The translations under genes and the position numbers were made by a program. The notes beneath the pieces are model-generated. The model was not told the DNA's origin and ran no database searches. It worked only from the letters and a program-made list of their open reading frames with translations. Of a DNA stretch of 64,000 bases, positions 34,421 through 41,020 are shown piece by piece. The DNA is taken from assembly GCA_963975155.1 (NCBI GenBank), contig CAXBFG010000002.1:124001-188000 (forward strand). Reading direction: 5' to 3'. The first letter of the stretch is position 1, and each line of letters begins with the position of its first letter. Source of the DNA: UBA5109 sp963975155 (GTDB lineage: Bacteria; Pseudomonadota; Gammaproteobacteria; Pseudomonadales; Pseudohongiellaceae).

Positions 34421-34467
34421 AATAGCTGACCCTCTCCTGTATGGTCGCTTTAGGGTTAAAGTGCTAA

Positions 34468-35868
34468 TTACCTGAAAACAGCCAGGGCACGTTCCCGGGA
34501 AAACCTTAAATCTATAATGGGTTTAACATAATCAGAGCGCAGCTTGCCGGGGTCATGAATAGTCTTTGCTGTCTCGGCTTTCAGTTCAGGGATATAGCTT
34601 TTTATAAAAACACCATCCGGATCAAAACGCTCTGACTGCCGAATCGGATTAAATATTCTGAAATAGGGAGCCGCGTCTGTGCCTGTAGATGCGCTCCATT
34701 GCCAGCCTCCGTTATTGGCTGAAAAATCGCCATCAATCAAATGCTGCATAAACCAACGCTCACCCCAGCGCCAGTCTATCAATAAGTTCTTGCTTAAAAA
34801 CATAGCCACAAGCATTCGCAAACGGTTATGCATCCAGCCTGTTTGCTTCAGTTGACGCATGGCTGCATCAATAAGCGGGAAGCCGGTTTCCCCATTGGCC
34901 CAGGCCTGAAAATCAGTATGATCCTGACGCCAGGGTATGTCCTTATATCGGCTGTTCCAGGCCTGGTTTTTACTGACATGGGGATAGTGATGCATCACAT
35001 ATTTATAGAAATCCCGCCATAAAAGTTCAGTACGCCAGGTGTGCACAGCATCTATAGCTTTCAGGCTGTCGGTTTTATCCCAACATGTTTTTACCGAAAT
35101 AATGCCGCTATTTAAATAAGCCGAGAGTGCGCTAGTACCCTCTACTGACGGAATATCCCGATGCTGTTTATAGTCTTTAACTTTCCTGTTGAGGAAATGT
35201 CTTAGTCGTCTGGCTGCTTCGGATTCTCCGGCAGGCCAGAGTTTCTGCCACCAGGATTCGGCTTGTGGCCATTCGATATCATCGAGTCGCACTTGTTTGG
35301 TCAGCCTGTGTAATTTATTCATGAACTGCTCTGAATTCGTGATGCTTAAATTTCGATTTTTTTGCCTGGATGCAGGAGAGAGCAGTAAAGTGCGAGCCTT
35401 ATTGGCAAAAGGTGTAAACACCTTAAAAGGCTGGCCATCTGCTTTCAGGGTTAAATCCGGGGCTAATAAGCATTGATCTTCGTAAGCAAAAAATTTAACA
35501 CCCATTTCCCGGCAAATATGCTCTATGGCGTCATCACGTTTTACTTCATTCAATGGATATTCAGTATTGCAATGTAAGGCAGCAATGTTCCAGCTTGAGA
35601 TGATTTCCTGCATTAATGCGGGAATATCCCGATAGTAAGGCACCTGAAAAAAGAGCAGGGGAATGTTAAGATTTTCAAGTTGAAGCTGTAATTGCTGAAG
35701 ATTTCTGCGCCAGAAATCTATTTTTATTGGCGCATCATCATGTAGCCGCCATTGCTCCGGCGTAGCAATATAAATCGCAAGGGTCGACCCCTGCTTAAGA
35801 GCCTGCCATAAAGCCGTATTGTCACCAATGCGTAAATCATTTCTGAACCAGCAAAGTTGTACATTCAT
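34468..35868 (-). CDS. phrB: deoxyribodipyrimidine photolyase (class I CPD photolyase)
   Basis: 466 residues. The N-terminal antenna-binding domain starts QLCWFRNDLRIGDNTALWQAL. The C-terminal FAD/DNA-binding region has WRTELLWRDFYKYVMHHYP, TGFPLIDAAMRQLKQTGWMHNRLRM, FLSKNLLIDWRWGERWFM and DGDFSANNGGWQWSASTGTDAAPYFRIFNP, the hallmark NGGWQW..GTD..PYFR stretch. It repairs UV pyrimidine dimers using blue light. It overlaps the upstream DUF523 gene by four bases and is expected to be under the same ECF promoter, as photolyase is in ChrR regulons. Confidence 0.95.
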   Translation of the reverse strand: MNVQLCWFRNDLRIGDNTALWQALKQGSTLAIYIATPEQWRLHDDAPIKIDFWRRNLQQLQLQLENLNIPLLFFQVPYYRDIPALMQEIISSWNIAALHCNTEYPLNEVKRDDAIEHICREMGVKFFAYEDQCLLAPDLTLKADGQPFKVFTPFANKARTLLLSPASRQKNRNLSITNSEQFMNKLHRLTKQVRLDDIEWPQAESWWQKLWPAGESEAARRLRHFLNRKVKDYKQHRDIPSVEGTSALSAYLNSGIISVKTCWDKTDSLKAIDAVHTWRTELLWRDFYKYVMHHYPHVSKNQAWNSRYKDIPWRQDHTDFQAWANGETGFPLIDAAMRQLKQTGWMHNRLRMLVAMFLSKNLLIDWRWGERWFMQHLIDGDFSANNGGWQWSASTGTDAAPYFRIFNPIRQSERFDPDGVFIKSYIPELKAETAKTIHDPGKLRSDYVKPIIDLRFSRERALAVFR

Positions 35869-36812
35869 ATGGCATTACGCAAACTGAGTTCCTGCGGGTA
35901 AGGATCAAAAAATGCCTGCTTGCTGATATAGTCATTGGGATGATTATTGAAATGATGCTGTAACAGGGTCACCGGCACGACTAAGGGCACGATGCCCTTG
36001 CGGTACTGCTCAATGACTTCCACCAACTTTGCCTTTTCTCTGGCCTGGAGCTGCTTTTTCAGATAGCCCTGCAAATGCATCAGAACATTGGTGTTGCTTT
36101 TCCGATTGGCCTTTTTGCTTAAGGCCTGCATTAATTCAACGATATAAAGCTGCCCAAGTTTCTCCGCTGAATATGTTCCGGCATCCGCCAGCAGTTGGCC
36201 TAATTTGGTATAGGTCTGGGGTGCATGTGCCATCAGGCAGTATTTATAGGATGCATGAAAATCCAGGATGCCTGAGCTGGTCAAACCCTTTTCCTGCAAG
36301 TTTTGCCAGCGGTGATAGGCATAAACGCGGGCGATGAAATTTTCCCTTAAAACCGGATCTGTAAGGCGGCCGGCTTCTTCGACCGGCAGCAGCGGCATCG
36401 CACTGGTAACTGCCTGCGCAAAAATCCCCCTGCCAGAGTATTCGGGGGAAGGATTGCCTTTTTGATACACCTTTACCTTGAATAGACCGCAGCTTGGAGA
36501 ACCTTTGATGAAAATATAACCACAAAGTTTTGTCAGCTCAGGCAAAGCCTGCTCGGCAAAGTGGCTGAGCTTTTCTGTAACGTCAATGCTTTCGTCATCG
36601 ACATTGACGGCACGCGGCTTACTGGCGTCGCCAATAAGGTGAATGGGTTTACGAGGTATACCGAGCCCGATACCAACTTCAGGGCATAGCGGTTTATAGT
36701 CAAAATAATTTGATAGCGTGTTCACACACAGACGCGATAATTTATGCCCGCCGTTATAGCGAACTTCTTCTCCCAGCAAGCAACTGCTTATCCCAATGGC
36801 AATTTTATTCAA
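35865..36812 (-). CDS. DUF523 (TudS-like) - DUF1722 (YbgA-like) fusion protein
   Basis: 315 residues. The N-terminal ~150 residues are DUF523: GISSCLLGEEVRYNGGHK, PLCPEVGIGLGIPRKPIHL and KGSPSCGLF, providing three conserved cysteines that in the TudS thiouracil desulfidases hold a [4Fe-4S] cluster. The C-terminal half (FHASYKYCLMAHAPQTYTKLGQLLADAG...) is DUF1722/YbgA. Fusions of these two are common next to photolyase. A role in repairing or clearing sulfur-modified bases is inferred. The start is TTG with GGAG 11 bases upstream, and no in-frame ATG is available. Confidence 0.85.
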   Translation of the reverse strand: MNKIAIGISSCLLGEEVRYNGGHKLSRLCVNTLSNYFDYKPLCPEVGIGLGIPRKPIHLIGDASKPRAVNVDDESIDVTEKLSHFAEQALPELTKLCGYIFIKGSPSCGLFKVKVYQKGNPSPEYSGRGIFAQAVTSAMPLLPVEEAGRLTDPVLRENFIARVYAYHRWQNLQEKGLTSSGILDFHASYKYCLMAHAPQTYTKLGQLLADAGTYSAEKLGQLYIVELMQALSKKANRKSNTNVLMHLQGYLKKQLQAREKAKLVEVIEQYRKGIVPLVVPVTLLQHHFNNHPNDYISKQAFFDPYPQELSLRNAI

Positions 36813-36852
36813 AATACTGCTAGCTCCATGAATTAATACTCAATCAATACTC

Positions 36853-36882
36853 TTGATACGAGTCCGGCATTGACTTGGATGA
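36853..36882 (-). promoter_or_regulatory. ECF(ChrR-type) sigma promoter of the DUF523-photolyase operon
   Basis: On the minus strand TCATCC (36882-36877), an 18-base spacer ending in CTCG, and TATCAA (36858-36853). It is strikingly like the promoter at 32993-33022, sharing ATCCAA and CGTATCAA at the same spacing. The predicted start is ~36846, about 35 bases before the TTG start. Confidence 0.7.
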
Positions 36883-37029
36883 CTGGCTAATACTCATTTT
36901 ACACTGAGCTCTCATGCAGTCCATTGGCAAGCAATGTTTACTGGCAGGACCTTCAGAATTCAAGTAACGGGCAATGCCGGAATAAGAGAAGATAGACGCT
37001 AGGTCTTGCTGAAAATATGGACAAACAGC

Positions 37030-37266
37030 CTAGTCAGTACTGTTCTGTGCTTCAGCGATCGCTTTTGCAGCGATGTCTGCTGCGGCTTCTGCACTGAGGG
37101 TTTTCCTGCTGATCAGTATCTGAAGAGATAAGCGAAAATAATGAATGAAGCGTCGGCAATTCCTGCACATAAGCAGATGCAGAGCCATGTTCATGGCCTG
37201 CTTCCAGTTGAGTTGCTTATCCACATAATCAGTGGCCTGGTCAACAATTTCATTACACTTCAACAT
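37030..37266 (-). CDS. zinc-finger anti-sigma factor (zf-HC2-like)
   Basis: 78 residues. The N-terminal MLKCNEIVDQATDYVDKQLNWKQAMNMALHLLMCRNCRRFIHYF gives the Cys...His-x3-Cys-x2-Cys zinc-binding anti-sigma pattern (HLLMCRNC). No membrane helix follows; the C-terminus is a short Ala-rich helix. It follows the ECF sigma gene after 57 bases on the same strand and should be its cognate inhibitor. Confidence 0.8.
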   Translation of the reverse strand: MLKCNEIVDQATDYVDKQLNWKQAMNMALHLLMCRNCRRFIHYFRLSLQILISRKTLSAEAAADIAAKAIAEAQNSTD

Positions 37267-37323
37267 AATGTTCTCTTTGCTTCAGCCTTGCTTGGTTTTT
37301 CTTATTCTTCAAACTCTTCAAAA

Positions 37324-37944
37324 CTAACACTCACCCGTTTCCTGATAATGATCAATCACCTGAAATAACTTCATGCGTGCACGATGCAATAACACTCTTG
37401 CATTTGAGTGAGATATTTCAAGTATGTTACAGACTTCATCCATGTCGAGTTGTTCCTGTTCGCGCAATAAAAAAACGGCTTTCTGATCAGCGTTGAGTTT
37501 ATTCAGCGTGTGTTCAATACATTCCTGTAACTGCTCTTCCTGCATCAAGGCTTCGGGGGAACTAATATCCCATTCCCCCGGCGCTTTCTGCCAGTGCCCG
37601 TCACTTTTAAAGGCATTATGCAGCCATTCATCCAGCCGCTTATCCTGCTGATCAGCATCTGACTGGCTATCCAGAGATACTGTTTTGGATTCCTTTTTAT
37701 AACGATTGAAGGCTTCATTTCTGAGAATAGTAAACATCCAGGTCTTGAGTGATGACCTCTCCTGGAATTTCGGCAAGGCTTTGTATATGGAAACCCAGGC
37801 TTCCTGCACAACTTCTTCTGCCCATACTTCACCCACAATAGAACGTGCCACACTCAGCAAGGGCTTGTGATATTCCTGCACCAGCTGATTGAATGCCTGA
37901 TGTTCCTGAGCCTTCAGTTTTTTCAGGAAGCTGACCTGGTCCAT
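37324..37944 (-). CDS. ECF-type RNA polymerase sigma factor (second in window)
   Basis: 206 residues. Region 2 is FNQLVQEYHKPLLSVARSIVGEVWAEEVVQEAWVSIYKALPKFQERSSLKTWMFTILRNEAFNRYKKE and region 4 is LNADQKAVFLLREQEQLDMDEVCNILEISHSNARVLLHRARMKL. A ~55-residue linker with a hydrophilic insert separates them. It is paired with the small zinc-finger anti-sigma downstream. The signal and regulon are unknown, and I see no copy of the ChrR-type promoter motif upstream. It is divergent from the secreted hydrolase gene at 38365. Confidence 0.9.
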   Translation of the reverse strand: MDQVSFLKKLKAQEHQAFNQLVQEYHKPLLSVARSIVGEVWAEEVVQEAWVSIYKALPKFQERSSLKTWMFTILRNEAFNRYKKESKTVSLDSQSDADQQDKRLDEWLHNAFKSDGHWQKAPGEWDISSPEALMQEEQLQECIEHTLNKLNADQKAVFLLREQEQLDMDEVCNILEISHSNARVLLHRARMKLFQVIDHYQETGEC

Positions 37945-38364
37945 ACTTTCCCTAAACCTGCTCTGATCTGGAGTGAAAGGAGATACTACACAGTTCAGCG
38001 CTTAATTAAAAACGGCCCGACCAAAAATAAATTGCAGCTTCTGTAACAACAGCTAAATTGATATGTCCAAGAATACAGTTGATTGATAATCCTGGTTTTT
38101 ACCTGCTTGTTAATAACTTTACCCTTCGAGGGCTCCAGCGCTACAACCCTTCATTTTTGGAGCCCTCATTTTTTATCAGTGCTGACAAACCAGAGCCCAA
38201 ATAAGCTTTCATAATTGCTGCATAATTGCTGGTGATTATTATCTGATAGTCCTTTATGCTTGGTGTCGAGAAGGAATTGCAGCATTTGATCCAGCATAGT
38301 TTTTCAGCTTTCTTGAACGAGAATAAAACAATTATCAAATTATAATAAGCTCGAGGAGAAGATC
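37945..38364. other. 420-base divergent intergenic region with an unassigned terminator
   Basis: It contains a strong plus-strand terminator (38128-38174) with no annotated gene upstream of it, and an 11-bp tandem duplication, CATAATTGCTG twice, at 38210-38231. A TATAAT lies at 38341-38346 ahead of the hydrolase, without a clear -35. The segment ~37990-38127 has no credible open frame, so the terminator may close a small RNA. Confidence 0.45.
38128..38174 (+). terminator. rho-independent terminator with no annotated gene before it
   Basis: Perfect 10-bp stem GAGGGCTCCA (38128-38137) / TGGAGCCCTC (38158-38167), a 20-base loop, then ATTTTTT. The T-run shows it works on the plus strand. The two flanking genes diverge from this region, so it cannot serve either of them. 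Confidence 0.7.
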
Positions 38365-39741
38365 GTGGGTAACAGAAATAATTCACTTGTCAAAACCGCC
38401 TGTATGGCAGTTATCCTGTTAGCAGGTACTCAAGCACTTGCCCAAGCCCCTGGTGGACGCGGCGGTCCTTTAGCCGGCTTTAATGTAACACCTGTTATAC
38501 CGGCTGTTTCTACAGTCGCTGCCATTCCAGGTATTCGCCCTGTTACAGGTGGTGGAGAAGCCTGGAACTCATCACCGGCACAATGGCCCGGTCATGGAAT
38601 TGCCGACTATAACTATGAAATTAATGAATACCTGATATCCGGTACGGCAGCCGGTGAACCTTACACGACGCGACTGGTAATACGTAAACCCTCCAATAAC
38701 AGTGATTTTAGTGGACTGGTTGTCGCCGAGTCCATGCATCCGATTGGTGGTGCTCATGCCTTTGAATATAACTCCATCTACATCATGGACTCCGGACACA
38801 TCGCCGTCGAAATCAGCACGCTTGGAGCGGACCAGATCCGGGAATTCAATCCGGCACGTTACGGGGATATTCAAATTTCACCTACCCAGACCAGTGAAAT
38901 CCTGGCGCAGGCAGGCGCCTTAATCAAAAGCTCACAGAGCCCGATCGCAGCATTGAATCCCCGTAATATGATTTTATGGGGTACTTCTGCAAGTTCAGCA
39001 ATACTTACCCGCTACCTGCCCGCTCATGCCGTTTTCACTTTGGCCGATGGCAGCAATATTTATGATGGATTTATGCCGACATCAAATGGCAGTGAAATTG
39101 CAGCCGTTGATGTCCCCATGATTCAGGTACCGACCCAACATGAATATGGTAATGGAGCAACAACACTGCAGGACAGCGATGAAGCCGGCAGCCAATTCCG
39201 TGTTTATGAGTTTGCCGGACTGGCACATCTGGATGCCCGGAATAATTCAGCCCGTGTGACTCAGAACGATTGCCAGCACCCGATTTCCATGCTGCCACAG
39301 GAGGCTTATTTCTCCGTTGCCTTGCATCACTTGCTGCAATGGGTAGATAAAGGGATTGTTCCGCCGCGTGCACCACGCATACTGATGGATAACTTTGTTG
39401 ATAATGACGGTTCATTGATGGCCCTGGATGCTAACGGTAATGCCCAAAGCGGCATTCGTAATCCCTATGTCGATGTCGCAGCCTATAAATACACCATGGT
39501 GAATGAACCAACTGAAGCAGCGATGAATTCCGCGGCCGGCGTCATGGGACCAGCTTTGCTGTGCAGGTTATCCGGATGGCAAACACCAGTTGCCCAGGCG
39601 AATCTGAGACGGGAATATGGCACCACCACAACCTATGTCAGTCGCTTTGAAAGCAGACTCAATGCACTGGAAGCTGAAGGCTGGTCTTTGCCTGTCTACC
39701 ATGACCTGATTATGGCTGATGCGCGCAAGGTCCAGTTCTAG
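38365..39741 (+). CDS. secreted alpha/beta-hydrolase-domain protein
   Basis: 458 residues. The start is GTG with GAGGAGAAG seven bases upstream, and the signal peptide ends near ALAQAPGG. The body matches the alpha/beta hydrolase domain group (Abhydrolase_10 type): NYEINEYLISGTAAGEPYTTRLVIRKP, SGLVVAESMHP, and MILWGTSASSAILTRYLP with the nucleophile elbow GTSASS. A late ...EFAGLAHLDARN holds a candidate His. It is probably a periplasmic or secreted esterase acting on an unknown ester. A good terminator follows; it is monocistronic. Confidence 0.8.
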   Translation: MGNRNNSLVKTACMAVILLAGTQALAQAPGGRGGPLAGFNVTPVIPAVSTVAAIPGIRPVTGGGEAWNSSPAQWPGHGIADYNYEINEYLISGTAAGEPYTTRLVIRKPSNNSDFSGLVVAESMHPIGGAHAFEYNSIYIMDSGHIAVEISTLGADQIREFNPARYGDIQISPTQTSEILAQAGALIKSSQSPIAALNPRNMILWGTSASSAILTRYLPAHAVFTLADGSNIYDGFMPTSNGSEIAAVDVPMIQVPTQHEYGNGATTLQDSDEAGSQFRVYEFAGLAHLDARNNSARVTQNDCQHPISMLPQEAYFSVALHHLLQWVDKGIVPPRAPRILMDNFVDNDGSLMALDANGNAQSGIRNPYVDVAAYKYTMVNEPTEAAMNSAAGVMGPALLCRLSGWQTPVAQANLRREYGTTTTYVSRFESRLNALEAEGWSLPVYHDLIMADARKVQF

Positions 39742-39770
39742 TTATTCATGGCAATACAAGCAACAACATA

Positions 39771-39795
39771 AAGGGCTCATTAGAGCCCTTTTTTT
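39771..39795 (+). terminator. rho-independent terminator of the secreted hydrolase gene
   Basis: AAGGGCTC (39771-39778), loop ATTA, GAGCCCTT (39783-39790), followed by five more T (seven in all). It lies 29 bases after the hydrolase stop codon. Confidence 0.85.
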
Positions 39796-39855
39796 GTGTG
39801 TTGCTTTTGCATGTCATTTTTATCATTATTTTTTATAAGATATATCCACAGTGGT

Positions 39856-40905
39856 TTATTTCAGACCTAAAGCATTACTGATATTTTCCCAGGATATTAC
39901 TTTAAAATTTTGTTTCTCTCTGGGGTTTTCATTGTAGCCATCCTGCACTACTAACATGCCTTGAGGGAAGCGACTAACCAAAGCAAGCGAGGTAACTGAC
40001 AGTCCATCTGTTTCCTGTACTGCATCCACTCCATTTAAGGGATTCAGTGCCACTCGTACAGAACCCAGATAAATCGCTGCATTATTCAGGTCATAAAGTG
40101 CATAGGTGTTGTCCCCCTGACTGGAAGCGATCAGATATCGGGAACCATCAGAATGTCTGTAAATATCAAGCCCTTCGACATCGGCTGTGAGTTCACCTGA
40201 ACCGGTCTGAGCTATCATCACTCGTTCATCAGCGCGATTAACATCAGCAGGCATACGCCAGATACCCGCTTCTTCTTCACCAAAATAAAACATACTATCC
40301 AGATCATCGACTACGCACCCTTCAGGCTGTGAGGCTACGCTAAATGAACCCAGCAATATGGGAGATAACTCTCCGTTCATTCTTTCAGTGAGCTGAAACT
40401 GCTGATAGATTCCATCACTGCTGTTAACAAACGCAAATGCCAGGCCTTGCTGGTCCCGATACATACACACACCATAGGGATCTGTCATTGCAAGAGGCTG
40501 CTGATATCTGAGACTGACCTGACCATTGTTGGAAATCTCAAAAATATCCAGCGTCGTATCACTGCGGTTAGTCGCCACAGCCAGCGTTGTTATCTGCCCA
40601 TTCAGAATAACATTGCTTCGCAAATCCACATTGTTGAGCCGACCCTGCTCAAGAAACTGTACCAGTTCACCCTGCAAATTATAAACGGCAAGCCCACTTA
40701 GCTTATCAGTTCCCAGTATCAGGCTTTGTGCAGGGTCTTGCGGATTAATCCAGATTGCCGGATCATCCGCAGCATCGCCGCCACTGGCAACTGCTTCGGT
40801 TTCAAATTCAGCAAAGACAGGTAAGGCTCTCATGTTTACTGTGTAGGTTTCACATGAAGCTAAAAAAATAACCCAGAAAAAAATCGATATCACACGCATA
40901 TACAT
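39856..40905 (-). CDS. beta-propeller 3-phytase, lipoprotein
   Basis: 349 residues. The lipoprotein signal ends FLASC (Cys ~18). The beta-propeller phytase pattern is clear: GDAADDPAIWINPQDPAQSLILGTDKLSGLAVYNLQGE, NNVDLRSNVILNG, GVCMYRDQQGLAFAFVNSSDG, PEGCVVDDLDSMFYFGEEEAGIWRMPAD, VEGLDIYRHSDG and a final DGLSVTSLAL. These calcium-dependent enzymes release phosphate from phytate. The gene lies downstream of a TonB-dependent receptor on the same strand but after a terminator. It would act at the outer membrane to supply phosphate or inositol phosphates. Confidence 0.92.
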   Translation of the reverse strand: MYMRVISIFFWVIFLASCETYTVNMRALPVFAEFETEAVASGGDAADDPAIWINPQDPAQSLILGTDKLSGLAVYNLQGELVQFLEQGRLNNVDLRSNVILNGQITTLAVATNRSDTTLDIFEISNNGQVSLRYQQPLAMTDPYGVCMYRDQQGLAFAFVNSSDGIYQQFQLTERMNGELSPILLGSFSVASQPEGCVVDDLDSMFYFGEEEAGIWRMPADVNRADERVMIAQTGSGELTADVEGLDIYRHSDGSRYLIASSQGDNTYALYDLNNAAIYLGSVRVALNPLNGVDAVQETDGLSVTSLALVSRFPQGMLVVQDGYNENPREKQNFKVISWENISNALGLK

Positions 40906-40919
40906 TCTGATCCTTCATT

Positions 40920-40962
40920 AAAAAAAACTGCCTCGGTTCCCAGTGTAGAACTAAGGCAGTTT
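40920..40962 (-). terminator. rho-independent terminator after the TonB receptor
   Basis: On the minus strand AAACTGCCT (40962-40954), a 20-base loop, AGGCAGTTT (40933-40925), continuing into a run of T (the plus strand shows A at 40920-40927). It lies between the receptor stop and the phytase start, so phytase is either read through at a reduced level or has its own promoter. Confidence 0.75.
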
Positions 40963-41020
40963 GAAAGAAGCCAGCAACTCGTTTAATAAACTTAAACGCT
41001 TTATTGGCAGGGGCTTAACT

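Noticed and set aside
37945..38100. ChrR-type promoter upstream of the second sigma factor
   Set aside because: No ATCC-N18-TATCAA pattern is present on the minus strand.
38287..38292. TGATCC near the secreted hydrolase as a fourth ChrR-type promoter
   Set aside because: No TAxxxA -10 box occurs at the 18-base spacing, so it is probably chance.
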